DNA of 64,000 nucleotides from Coenobita brevimanus (GCA_032717465.1 CM064653.1:39064555-39128554), one strand, 5' to 3'; counted from the stretch's first letter, positions 11,719 through 21,751 are shown. The notes: a model not told the origin generated them from the sequence alone. Numbers and translations: made by a program.

Positions 11719-12240
11719 CTTGAAGATACGAGCGTCGTAGCATCATGGAGGTAGCTCGTTCTAGCAACGTCACCTGCAATGTGTGGGGCTGGATATCGTT
11801 GCATGGTGCAGGTGACGTGTTCCAAACTGAGGGGCGCTTCACAGCATATAAATACATCGAGGTGCTTGAAGAGTCCTTCCTGCCATTCTCTCGTGAGAAG
11901 GAGTTCCCGTTTCCACCTGGGCCCATACTGTTTATACACGGCAGGTGTACAGTCCACAGCTCGCACTGCTCGACGCTGGTTTCATGAACAGGACCACTTT
12001 TAGCTCCTGGACCTGCCCAGCAAAGGAGCTGATATGAATGTAATTGAACACGTTTGGGCACAGATGGTAGACATTTGGGATATGACACAGGAGAGGAACA
12101 CCCGGGAGCTCATGGCACACGTCTCTGTATCGTGGGAGACCTACAGACGCCGACCAGAGACGGTGCGACGTCTTGTTACGTCAGTGCGACAGGTTGCGCG
12201 CCGTTACTCAAATGGGTGGGGGTTGGACTGGCTATTAAAT
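11719..12240 (+). pseudogene. Tc1-like transposase C-terminal half, right arm
   Basis: This is the inverted duplicate of 8883-9405: NVWGWISLHGAGDVF, FIHGRCTVHSSH, DHF followed by TAG, and GADMNVIEHVW in the same order. It shares the Asp-to-Gly change and the stop, so these lesions predate the inverted duplication. Differences are private: WFHEQDHF instead of WFDEQDHF, and a 2-base loss in SVRQVARRY near 12185. Confidence 0.75.
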
Positions 12241-12904
12241 ATACTCTTGTGGTAAGTAATTTATGTTTTCCTACGGTTTCCTTACAGAGGTTAATTCTCG
12301 CAGTTATCAGAAATAATCCATTTACACACTTGTGAATGTTAACCATAAATATTTCAGTCTTGCTGGGTATATGATAACAGCCATAAGCATTGTTTGTGTA
12401 ACAAGGATAAGGAACCATCCCCCCCTTCTTTTTATTTCCTGGAATTTCATTACTAACTACACTGCTATCTTAAATACTTAACAGTTGCAACTGGAGAGGT
12501 TAAAAATTCCTGGAAATACTGAGCAACAGTGTTGAAAGATATCCTCTCCATTACAGTATACGGTATCAGGTGAAGTTTCAGCATGTTATGTTCTCCTTCA
12601 TCTATCAGGTGAAATTTGGGCATGTCATATTCTCCTAAATATGATGTCCTATATGCATAAGATCATGATTCTAATGTGTGCATATATATTAACTGTTTTT
12701 TCCCAGTGCACTGCACCTATTCTAACATGAGTAGGCAGAACGATGTGACAAGTCAAATATAAATAATAGATATAAATGCATCAAGCATTTCACATTCCAA
12801 ATGAGCAACCTACCAAATGAATCACTGTATCTGACAAACAAAACCTAGTGACATAAGCGCACATTTAGAGAGGGTAAACGGGATCATGATACATTTATCT
12901 TATA

Positions 12905-12909
<5 letters not shown>

Positions 12910-12944
<35 letters not shown>
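12910..12944. repeat. (CA)n microsatellite
   Basis: Perfect CA dinucleotides in the right arm of palindrome 2. The partner TG tract in the left arm (8225-8251) is shorter. Confidence 0.9.
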
Positions 12945-12946
<2 letters not shown>

Positions 12947-13155
12947 ACATAAACATGCAAGGGACACTCGCCAGCTTGGCAACTGACAGACCCCCTCGAG
13001 GGCAGCTTCATCGTAATCACCTGATCTTTGATAGTTCCTTACAAAACACAAATTGCGCATAGTATCGTAACGACCTGCTACACAAAGCTTTGTATATTAG
13101 TGTAAAGTGCGGTCGCAGATCGTATGGGGATTATTCTATATACTGGTATGTTTAT

Positions 13156-13159
<4 letters not shown>

Positions 13160-13199
<40 letters not shown>
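13160..13199. repeat. (TC)n microsatellite
   Basis: TC dinucleotides in the right arm of palindrome 2; the left-arm partner at 7993-8008 is only about eight units long. Confidence 0.9.
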
Positions 13200-13201
<2 letters not shown>

Positions 13202-13448
13202 AATATATATTATTATAAAAATCATTTCCTTGTATTACTTAACTCACTTACCGCCTCTCATCCCTCTTACCTTTCCGTCCTTCCCCCTCCCCCCTCCCCC
13301 TTCCCCATATGCCTTCTACCCGCCTCACACGCCAGCCACGAAGCTACTCCCTCCCTCCCCCGCACGTTCGATACTGTGAATCTCTGAACCCGGGTCACCA
13401 ACAGGATTTGCAACGCTGACTGTACTGTGAAATTGTGTGCGCGGTTGT

Positions 13449-14019
13449 ACATACTGTGAGTGATTAAACATAAAAGCTTTAGGGGTGATGGGATAATTAG
13501 TTGTACACAGAATTATGTAAAATATCAAAGGTAATTACTGCACCAGTATTATAACAGGTATTGTAAAAATGTCTCAATGGCAGTCTTGATGACTGGGTAG
13601 CAAATGTTATGATTAGCATCGTAATTTTTTAATGTTTTATCTGAAAAGGCTGGATGCTTTACAGGTACCGGTATGTAATCTTTAATTTGATGTAAAGATT
13701 AAATTGTCAAAATGGAAGTAATTACGTCAGCAATTAATGACTTGATTGGGATTTCCATACAGTTATCACTTTTTTTTTTTTTTTTAACTTTATGGTGTGT
13801 TTTTTGCTGAATATACAGTCATGTATTAAAATGAAAAGTGAATATGTATATTTATAATGCAAGCACCAGCTGTCACTGTAAGAGGCTTTTGAAATACTTT
13901 AAACTCATGATACTGCTATGTTGAGCAGAAATACAACATGTGCTTTATGATTGTGGTAAAAATTACATTTCCGGAGGCAAAAACACATTTTAAACAGTAG
14001 AATATGGTCATTAATGTCC
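13449..14019. other. AT-rich spacer
   Basis: No coding frame or repeat recognised apart from a T17 run at about 13771-13787. Confidence 0.4.
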
Positions 14020-14345
14020 ATCCGTCCATCCATCATCCAGTTCTACGTTGCTCAATGAAAAGCATAGAAGGCCGGGGCTAGGCAATTGGTCCTGACATTT
14101 AAGATGAGAGTGACCAGCCTCATTCATCCCTGAGTGGCATTACATGAGCAATAACCCCAACTACCCCTTGGATAGAAACCTTCACCGGCTCAATCCGACT
14201 GGAGTGCTGTAATTACCCACTAAACCACCAGCTGCCATAATTTGGTTATATGGTTACCACCCAGCATAGTAAATGGTTTCCTGGTGTACAGGAAACCATT
14301 AGGCTTGTCACTCAGTGGAGAGTCACCCATAGGCAGAAGGAAGAG
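14020..14345 (-). mobile_element. tRNA-derived SINE, minus strand
   Basis: Read on the minus strand from 14237, GGCAGCTGGTGGTTTAGTGG resembles a pol III A box with the usual tRNA 5' context, followed by ACTCCAGTCGGATTGAGCC as a degenerate B-box region. The minus-strand 3' end reaches ATGG-type tetranucleotides at 14019-14036. The segment 14243-14330 matches 275-360, so the family has at least two copies here. No poly(A) is present. Confidence 0.55.
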
Positions 14346-14445
14346 GAAAGAATGAAAGAAAGACAAAAGAGGGAGTGTAAAGTCACCCGTAGGCAGAAGG
14401 ACGAGGAAAGAATGAAGTGAAGAAAGACAGAAGAGGAAGAAAGGA
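14326..14445. repeat. Two-copy tandem repeat, about 64-bp unit
   Basis: The block beginning GTCACCCATAGGCAGAAGGA is repeated as GTCACCCGTAGGCAGAAGGA, with GAGGAAAGAATGAA in both units. Confidence 0.75.
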
Positions 14446-14474
14446 ATGGAGAGAGGAGAGGAAAGGGCAGACAC

Positions 14475-15699
14475 CCGAGAGCAGCACTACATCAAGTGAG
14501 TGGATGGTGATCGCCCTCCCTCCACTCACAGTATTCTTTTATGAGCTATGATGGTACATACAACAAAAAAATACCCTATGTACTCCATATTTATAAAAAA
14601 TGTATTACTGATTAGTAATTTTCTATGATGTTCTTTGGTGGCCATCTTGGATTTAGGCAAATTAGGACATGTTCCATTTCTGGGATTTATGGGGATTTTT
14701 AATTTGTTAAACTATGGGCTTTCCTGAGTTGATTGGTAGTAAAATCATTACTTTTGCAATCTGTGGTGGGTATACCATTATACGGTAATAATATGACTAG
14801 GCTTGTTAATACTCATCTGTGAGCTAACTTTATGAAGAATAAGAGTTAGCACAATACGGCATGTAATGCTGTAAAGCATCCACCACTGGGCAAACCTAGG
14901 AATTCCCTGCAATTTTATCTCCATTGCTAAGGCAACGGCGGCTTATTCATGGTACAAAATGAAAGTCCTTTATGTAAACTGGGGGTTCGAAGACTCCTAT
15001 AGATGAATTACGAAAAAAAAAAAAATCTGAACATTATACTCAAAAGCTGGTGTTTACCTCACTTAACCCAAAACAGGTATCAACATACAGGGGTAGTGTT
15101 TGATCTAGTTTATCTAATTGGACGTCATTCTCACGTTAGAGTGGACTATGATGAGTCCACGCACCATCGCTTACACACCCAAAAGCCATGATGTTGACAC
15201 TTCTCGTAGGAGTGAAAATTCAAGAATTCTTATGCTGATCGCCCTCATATTTCTGTTATAATAATAAAGTACGTTACATCCAATAATTTATAAAACCTGC
15301 GCTTTTTTATTATAATACGGTATAACTTACGGTCAAGTACCAGGAAGAAAATTCACCGACTTTCATTAAAGATCAACTTATGGTTAGTATTTTTGATAAA
15401 TATTGCCAAACCAAACTTCTGTGAATTCTGAAGCAATAAGCTATCACTTTTTTAACTAGATATAATCTCGATTAATGTTAAGCCCCATTGCAAAAAGACA
15501 AAGGAATGTTATTTAGCAGGCTGTTGTCGGCAATCAAATTTTTAAACGGCCCTGCACAGCTGCACTCTGCAATTTTATTGTCTATTTATTCACTTCTGCA
15601 AATTAATGACCCAGTATGTGCACAGAGAAAAACATATTACTAAAATCTGCACCATGAATGTTATCAAGTAATGAAAACAAGCTGGATAAATGGATAACT
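14475..15699. other. AT-rich spacer, no gene seen
   Basis: The stretch has no convincing exon, RNA or repeat. The short open frame at 15003 begins in an A run and has no supporting feature. Confidence 0.4.
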
Positions 15700-15830
15700 A
15701 GCGAATCGACTCCGTGTCAAGTGGGGTTGGTGGAGGATTAGTGCCCCTCCCTGTAAAACAATTAACTCTAAGCCATTGGCCACCCCGTCTGGGATACATG
15801 GCGTCTGGCAATGAATGAATGAATGACTCC
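15700..15830 (+). mobile_element. LINE 3' end fragment with (AATG)n tail
   Basis: TTGGCCACCCCGTCTGGGAT, then GGCGTCTGGCAATGAATGAA, aligns with the 3' end of the LINE at 2120-2175 (GTGGCCATCCCTTATGGGAT, GGTGTCTGGCAATAGATAGA). The tail here is AATG rather than ATAG tetranucleotides. Only the last 130 or so bases survive, consistent with severe 5' truncation or with a SINE that shares the LINE tail. Confidence 0.6.
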
Positions 15831-16223
15831 AGTTATTTCCAAAAAGGAGTTTCATACTTGCAGCAAAGGAACATAAAAAACACTGCGATGCAAAACATCT
15901 CACAAATAAACCGCTGGAGTCGTAGGTGTATTCGCAGTTCCAACTGCGATACACATGTTTTCAACAAGCTAAAGATCCCAAGTTAATTATCAAAATGTCT
16001 CCTGAATGTCTGCAAAGCTTAGCAACATTGGTAGTAAAGTGCAAAACAAAAACAGCGGGAGCTGTGTCAGAATGGGAACATAAGGATACCCGACAAAAAT
16101 GCCCTAACCTCATGTTTAAATAAGCAACAATGATTTTAAAAAGAACTGTATTAATATCAATAATAAGCGTCAGTTGCATACATTACAACACAAATATTAC
16201 GTTGGTGGAAAAAAAAATCATAC

Positions 16224-16406
16224 CTACCACACCTCCGTCGTCTTTTAGCACGTCCTCCCCATGTCAAGTCTAGCCGGCATCTGAGAGGACCGTTGCGGGA
16301 TTCAGGGATTCAAACGGTTCGAAGAGGGTGAACTTGGATGTGAAGATCCCGAATGGCTCCATATGCAGGCCCGCAGTATTACTGATAATTTGGTTGAAGG
16401 CAGGTT
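16224..16406 (-). other. Candidate exon bounded by splice-site-like signals
   Basis: On the minus strand a pyrimidine-biased TTCGTTATCTTACAG acceptor precedes 16406 and an AG|GTATGA donor follows 16224. Within the 183-base interval one frame reads PAFNQIISNTAGLHMEPFGI and on to LNPATVLSDAG before a TAG, i.e. it is open for about 44 codons. GC content is visibly higher than in the flanks. No family is recognised and no partner exon can be named, so it may be a non-coding exon, a terminal coding exon or chance. Confidence 0.25.
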
Positions 16407-16621
16407 CTGTAAGATAACGAAATAATAATATTGTAGTTTAAGCTGCGATATAATATGAAATTCTGTACTGTACGCCAGAAATTTAATTGTGATAGTCTTA
16501 CGAACATTTTTGGCGGTCTAGGCCTCTCTCGAGCATGGTAAGATCGTTTAATGAAGCAGGTATTTTGGAGTTAAAGGTTCGAATATGGAGCGTGAATTCA
16601 GCTGTGAGACTTCAAGTGGCG

Positions 16622-16639
<18 letters not shown>

Positions 16640-16657
<18 letters not shown>

Positions 16658-16815
16658 GATTTAATCCCCGAGATAGGCAACTATGGCCATATAGCCCTGT
16701 TAGGTTACAGGAGCGCGCTACCACTCCCGGCACGGCAGTCCCGGGGGAGGCTCGAACTCGCAATCCCCCGACCACGACTCCGATGCTCTACCACTGCGCC
16801 ACCGTGCCCCCAAAG
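16640..16815 (-). mobile_element. tRNA-derived SINE flanked by GA repeats
   Basis: Reading the minus strand from 16815, GGGGGCACGGTGGCGCAGTG contains an A box (TGGCGCAGTGG), and GCGAGTTCGAGCCTCCCC about 35 bases on contains a B box. The head resembles a tRNA, but the 3' acceptor half and CCA side do not pair into a functional tRNA and the element continues for about 100 more bases, so it is a SINE. (GA)n lies on both sides (16625-16654 and 16814-16832). Confidence 0.75.
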
Positions 16816-16832
16816 AGAGAGAGAGAGAGAGA

Positions 16833-16976
16833 TTAACAACTGAATATGATGCTATTTATGAAGTGCTAAAATGAGGCTGTAGAGCCATGGCATTTTTTGT
16901 TTGTTTTTGCCACTGAGCTATGTGAAATAACCTCCAAAAAGGATGAAATTTTAGTCCAAATTAAGGTAAAAGAACT
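16833..16976 (-). mobile_element. Family-B miniature element, copy 1 (minus)
   Basis: The reverse complement begins TTTTACCTTAATTTGGAC, a diverged terminal repeat, and continues TTATTTCACATAGCTCAGTG, GGCTCTACA, TAGCACTTC and AGCATCATATTC, the family-B internal order. The far end is truncated near the GA repeat. Confidence 0.65.
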
Positions 16977-17100
16977 ATCGGAATATGATGCCAATCACGA
17001 AGAAGTGCTAAAGAACTTACGTGGAGCCACAGTATCGTCTTTTCTGCCACCGAGATAGGTGAAATAAACTGCAAAAGGAAGCTTCTTAACACCTCTATAG
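16977..17100 (-). mobile_element. Family-B element, partial copy 2 (minus)
   Basis: The reverse complement reads CCTTTTGCAGTTTATTTCAC, GGTGGCAGAAAAGACGAT, then TTTAGCACTTCTTCGTGATT and GGCATCATATTCC. Both termini are missing. Confidence 0.65.
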
Positions 17101-17149
17101 AGATTAATTTCCATGTGACACTTTAATATTCTCGTGAGTCTTAAATATA

Positions 17150-17262
17150 CGCTCCTTTCGCAGCTAATCTTACGTAGCTCAAAAAGAAAAAAGAAAGAAA
17201 AAAAAAAAAAGTTCTGCACCATTTCCATCGCACTTCGTGACTAGCATCATATTCTACCACCT
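17150..17262 (+). mobile_element. Family-B element, partial copy 3 (plus)
   Basis: CTCCTTTCGCAGCTAATCTT, ACGTAGCTC, GCACTTCGTGACTAGCATCA follow the family-B order on +, facing copies 1 and 2. An A-rich stretch replaces part of the middle. Confidence 0.55.
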
Positions 17263-17308
17263 TCCCATACCCATCTTCATTCAACCTTCAACATTTCCCC
17301 TCACCTGT

Positions 17309-17671
17309 ACTATCATTACCCTCATTTCCCCCACACCTAGAGAGGTGGCCTGCAGTCCTAACGGACCCTGGTTCGAATCCCGGCTGGGGCAGGGAACAGT
17401 TTAAGGATTTGAATTTCATTAAATCAGGCTTTACTGATCTACCAGAAGACCCGCCGACATGTCGTAAAAACACCCCCGCTAATACCAATGCACCAGTCCT
17501 GTATGAGACAGCCCTAGCATGTATTCAATATGGACGGTGGGTGTTAGCGCCGAAGTGGTGACATGTAGAGGTGTATGGTATGTAGGAGGACTGCTGGGCC
17601 TTGAGAGCAGGCTGTGAAGCCTATGCCCAGAGTCGGACACATAAAAAAAAAAAAAAAAAAAAAACTATCAT
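17309..17671 (+). mobile_element. tRNA-derived SINE with poly(A) and 8-bp TSD
   Basis: GGTTCGAATCCCGGC at about 17371 is a near-perfect pol III B box, preceded by tRNA-like GGTGGCCTGCAGTCC. A unique body of roughly 260 bases follows and ends in A22 (17643-17664). The octamer ACTATCAT occurs at 17309-17316 and directly after the A tract at 17664-17671, consistent with a target-site duplication from LINE-mediated insertion. The A box is degenerate. Confidence 0.8.
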
Positions 17672-17689
17672 CACTTCATCCATAACCAC

Positions 17690-18360
17690 CAGCTAATTTG
17701 TCCAACCATCAGTATTTTTTTCAGTTATGCTGCCATCAACCTCAACTCTTCTATATACAATCTCACTTCACATCTTCAGTATAGCAACTCGGCAACTCTT
17801 CCAAATTCAGTTTCACCTCATCTCTTCTATATTCACTCTCACATTTCCCACATCCACCCTCATTTTTCCAACCTCAAGCAACCTCCGTAACTTCTGGCAT
17901 CATTATCATCATTTTAGCATTTTTTTTTCTCTCCATCTCCTCCCTTCCGTCCCATGCCTTCCGACCTCAATCATTTGTCCCCCTCGCTTCCCACTCCCTT
18001 TCTACTACGCCCCTTTCCTTTTCCTCCATCTCTTCAGCACCCCTCCTCACTCATGCTACTACTATATCCTTTTCCCTTTTCACCCCCCTTCAATCCACCC
18101 TCATCTCCCATTTTTTCCCTCCATTCCTACCTTTCCCCTCCTCCACTCTCCCTTTCTTCCATCCCTCACCCTCAATTTTGTTATCATCATCATACCCCTT
18201 TCCTCTTTCCGTCGTCATCCTCCTCTTCTCCCTCTCCCCTCTCCCACCCATCACCTCCGTCTCCCCACTTCTCCCCTTTCCATCCATCTCTCCTCCCTCC
18301 CTCCCTCACCCTCACCGCCACATGCTCCAGTTGTCTGCCTCTTAAAACTCAGACCTCCGA
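17690..18360. repeat. Pyrimidine-rich tract
   Basis: About 0.65 kb of C/T-biased DNA (CCTCC, TTCCC, CATC). The long frames crossing it encode only Ser/Pro/Leu/His-rich low-complexity sequence and are not genes. Confidence 0.7.
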
Positions 18361-18420
18361 GAAAAATAAACGTGCCTGAGAAACGCTGCCGGGCCCGAAA
18401 CTTGTTGAAACGTACGTGAA

Positions 18421-18692
18421 GAGAACTTGAAACTGGGCGGGAAGAAAAGAGGAGGAGCATCGGCTATCTCTTCTTTTCTCTGTACCAATGAAACTTACTT
18501 ATAATCACAGAAAACTTGAAACTGGACGAGAGGAAAAAAAGAGAGGAGAATGGCTGCCTTTTCTCTACTTTTTACCGATGAAACTTGCTTATATTCACAA
18601 AAATCTTAACACTGGGCGAAAGGAACAAAGGACTAGCATCGGCTATCTTTTATTTAATTTTGTACACCTGAAACTTGCATATATTCACACCT
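18421..18692. repeat. Three-copy tandem repeat, about 90-bp unit
   Basis: Units start near 18423, 18513 and 18602 with AACTTGAAACTGGGCGG or variants, share AGCATCGGCTATCT and end ATGAAACTTGCTTATATTCA. Copies have diverged by several substitutions. Confidence 0.85.
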
Positions 18693-18838
18693 TTAATTAG
18701 TGGCGTATTATCTAGTGTAGTCTTCATATATCCAAATTATTTCCTTCATCATCGAATATACTTTTCAAAATGGGGGGGTTAGATATGGCCTTCATTAGTA
18801 ACTTCAGTGCTAGATATTAATTCTAAACTGGAAATTGT

Positions 18839-18839
<1 letters not shown>

Positions 18840-18896
<57 letters not shown>

Positions 18897-19079
18897 CACT
18901 CCCCCCACCCCCACTTAGCTCAGCAAATTCACAAGACTCAAGACAATGGAGGCTCAGGTAAAGAGGGAGGGGGTGGGGTGCTTGTGGGGGTGGGGGGAAG
19001 GGAGTAGGGGGGAGTTGGAGGGAGGATGATGGTGGGTGAGAGTGGAGAGGGAGATAAGAAGAGAACAGAAAATGCTAGG

Positions 19080-19120
<41 letters not shown>
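18840..19120. repeat. (GA)n tracts around a G-rich spacer
   Basis: GA dinucleotides at 18840-18892 and 19087-19118 flank a purine-rich stretch with repeated GGGGTGGGGG runs. Confidence 0.9.
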
Positions 19121-19122
<2 letters not shown>

Positions 19123-19199
19123 ACTGTACATACAAAGACCACACAGATCTCAAAGTCCTTCATAGATGGTTCTGTTTAATATTAATAAAAAAGACAGGC

Positions 19200-19388
19200 T
19201 TGTATTCTCGTCTGTTAATGAAGCTCCCTAACACCTCTTCCTTGGCGATTTATTTTGATTACTACAACTTACTGTCTTCTTCCGTGTTATATAAATCCTT
19301 CTTATAATACCAAACTCTGCATAAAAATCGCACAAAAGTATATTAGCCAGCAATATCCAAAAATAAACCGCAAAGGAAGAGGTGATAG
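19200..19388. mobile_element. Family-C inverted-repeat element, copy 1
   Basis: The left end reads TATTCTCGTCTGTTAATGAA, GCTCCCTAACACCTCTTCC, TTGGCGATTTATTTTG; the right end has AAAATAAACCGCAAAGG then AAGAGGTGA, complementary to the inner part of the left end. The longer left end also matches the right end of the copy at 51062-51242 in reverse complement. There is no coding capacity, so it is a non-autonomous element. Confidence 0.65.
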
Positions 19389-19679
19389 GCGAGAATACAG
19401 GCAAAGGGAAGAAAGAACTCTATTTTTTACATATATATAACTGAAACAAATTATAGATATATGAAAAAAAAAAGTCCTATCCACTTCGTTGCTGACTGCG
19501 TTACGTGGTGTGGTATGCCGGCTAATTATACTTAACCCCTCAGGTATGTTGAAGGTACATAAAGTAAGAGACTGAACACACCCACGTGTACTCAGTTTTA
19601 ATTAGGCAAAAGTTACTCTCAAATTAAGGAGACTGAGAGACATAGAAAAACAAGATACAGAGAACAGAAGATGGATAGG

Positions 19680-19770
19680 TAGATATATTCATTCTATCTA
19701 TCTACAGTATCAATCTACCTATCTATCTACCTCTTTACAGCATCTATCTATCTATCTATCCACTGACAGA
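19680..19770. repeat. (TCTA)n-type tetranucleotide repeats
   Basis: Interrupted ATCT/ACCT tetranucleotide runs. Confidence 0.85.
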
Positions 19771-19905
19771 TAGATTGGGAGTATTAAACTGATATACTGG
19801 GCCACAAGACACACTGCCCACACTGACGTTATGTTCCTCTCTTTCTGAGCTGGTTTTAACATCATTAGAAAGACTTACGTTCTAATTACAGAGCTTCAAG
19901 AACAG

Positions 19906-20032
<127 letters not shown>

Positions 20033-20518
20033 CGCAAATCTCCCATACAATAACAACATCCGGTAGCCGCAACACAAGGAGAAAAGGTCCTGGGCTAAAA
20101 GGGGTACCTCGCTCAATCCGATGCAATGTTTGTATTCTTTTCTTACTAATTACTGACGATTCTCTTTGGTTTAAGGAAGGTATTTAATTGCGAAGGAGAT
20201 TGATAAAGGCTTCATCTGACCCTTCCAGTTGAAAATGTCTCCAAATCTGACTAAAGCTGATGGTAGCAAAAATAAATGAAGAAATATGACACCTGATTGA
20301 AGGGAAAAATCGAACAGAACGAAGAAGAAAAAGAATAATGAGTGAAGAGGGAAGAAGGTACATGTAAAAGAATAATAATAATAAATAAATAACTTTTTTT
20401 TTCTTCTATTTTCTATTGACAACTGATTTTGATTTGGTTAAGAGCAAGAACAAGAATACAGGTAAAAAAACAGAGATAGAATGTCCTCGTGGTGAAGGAA
20501 TTAAGGCATCTCAATCAT

Positions 20519-20521
<3 letters not shown>

Positions 20522-20577
<56 letters not shown>

Positions 20578-20578
20578 G
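20522..20578. repeat. (TC)n(AC)n compound microsatellite
   Basis: TC dinucleotides run directly into CA dinucleotides. Confidence 0.95.
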
Positions 20579-20639
20579 CTGATAATGTATGTCCCCACCC
20601 ATCACACCTGTGGGCAAATATATAGCTAAGTGCGGGTGG

Positions 20640-20890
20640 GGGAGGGGGAAGGGTGGGTGGGAAAGGGGTGGTGATGAACCAGAAAAAGTGGTGATTTGTG
20701 GGTGGGGAGTAGTGGTGAAAGAGGGCAAGGGGCTGGTGCAAAAGGGGGAAGTGGTGATGAAAATTCGAAAGTGGTGATGAAATGACAAGGTGGTGAGATG
20801 TGAAGGTGGTGAAATGTGAAAAAGTGGTGAGTTGTGAAAGAGTGGTGATGAAACAGAGAATGAGCTGGTGTACAGGGATTTGCAGTGATG
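20640..20890. repeat. GTGGTGA-rich degenerate minisatellite
   Basis: The motif AAAGTGGTGATGAAA and variants recur irregularly every 15-30 bases. Confidence 0.65.
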
Positions 20891-20898
20891 GTTTAACA

Positions 20899-20910
20899 GT
20901 GAGAGAGAGA

Positions 20911-20978
<68 letters not shown>
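20899..20978. repeat. (GA)n microsatellite
   Basis: About 38 GA units with one GG interruption. Confidence 0.95.
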
Positions 20979-20980
<2 letters not shown>

Positions 20981-21064
20981 GCTATGAAGTAACTGAATGC
21001 TGCATAAAGGGGAAGGAGCCTCTTCTCTGAGTCTGCGCTATGCATAAAGCAGACAGGCACTAAT

Positions 21065-21330
21065 TGCATTCTGTCTGCCCTCCCGTTAGTTTCTCCCGTT
21101 ATTCCCTACTGTTCCTGTCTGCTCTCCCGTTACTACTGCATGTTCTCTCGTTATTCTCCCGTTACTTTCTTGTTTTCTCGTTATTCTCTCCCGTTACTCT
21201 CGACTGTTACTGTTTGCTCTCTCGTTATTGTTTGTTCTGTTTTATTCTTTCCCGTTAGTGTCTGTCCTCCCGTCATTCCCTACCGTTACAGTTTCTCCCC
21301 GTTACCGTGTGCTCTCCCGTTATTCTCGTG
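21065..21330. repeat. CTCCCGTTA-motif minisatellite
   Basis: CTCCCGTTA or CTCTCGTTA recurs more than ten times, commonly followed by CT, TT or GT, with irregular spacing of about 15-30 bases. Confidence 0.7.
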
Positions 21331-21339
21331 GTGGTGGTG

Positions 21340-21684
21340 GGGAGGAAAGGGGAGGGGTTGGACTGCATGAACGATGAGGATGGGGTATAAGTGAGTTGTG
21401 ACGGAGGAGGAGAGAGGGTTTGAGGGAAGGGGAGGGAGAGAGAGAAAGGAGGAAGAAAGACGGACGAGGGAATAGGAGCAAGGGAAGGTGAGGAGTGAAG
21501 CAAGGAAGAAGGGATGGAGCAAGAGGAAAGAGGAAGGAAAGGGAATGGTGTGAGAGGAATGAGAGAGGGAGGAGGGATGGGGCGAGAAGCGGAAGAGTGA
21601 GGGAAGGGCTCAGAGGAGGGATTAAATGGGTGAGGGAGAAGGAAGTGAAGGATTTGATAAGGGGAGCAGCCAGGAAGATGAAGC

Positions 21685-21751
<67 letters not shown>

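Larger units (their letters stand above)
7740..13448. repeat. Giant inverted repeat 2 with 756-bp loop
   Basis: The left arm (about 7740-10182) and right arm (about 10939-13448) are near-identical reverse complements. The outer ends share CCGCGCACACAATTTCACAG, the inner ends share CTCCAGACCCATTCACACT. The loop 10183-10938 is single copy and contains the N-terminal half of a Tc1-like transposase, while both arms contain its C-terminal half. Arms differ by substitutions, a 2-base indel near 8938/12185, a 37-base insertion in the right arm near 12810-12846 flanked by a short direct repeat, and microsatellite length. The structure is a large foldback, either a composite element or an inverted duplication. 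Confidence 0.9.

Noticed and set aside
16700..16815. Functional tRNA gene on minus strand
   Set aside because: A and B boxes are present, but the acceptor stem does not close and the sequence continues as a SINE body.
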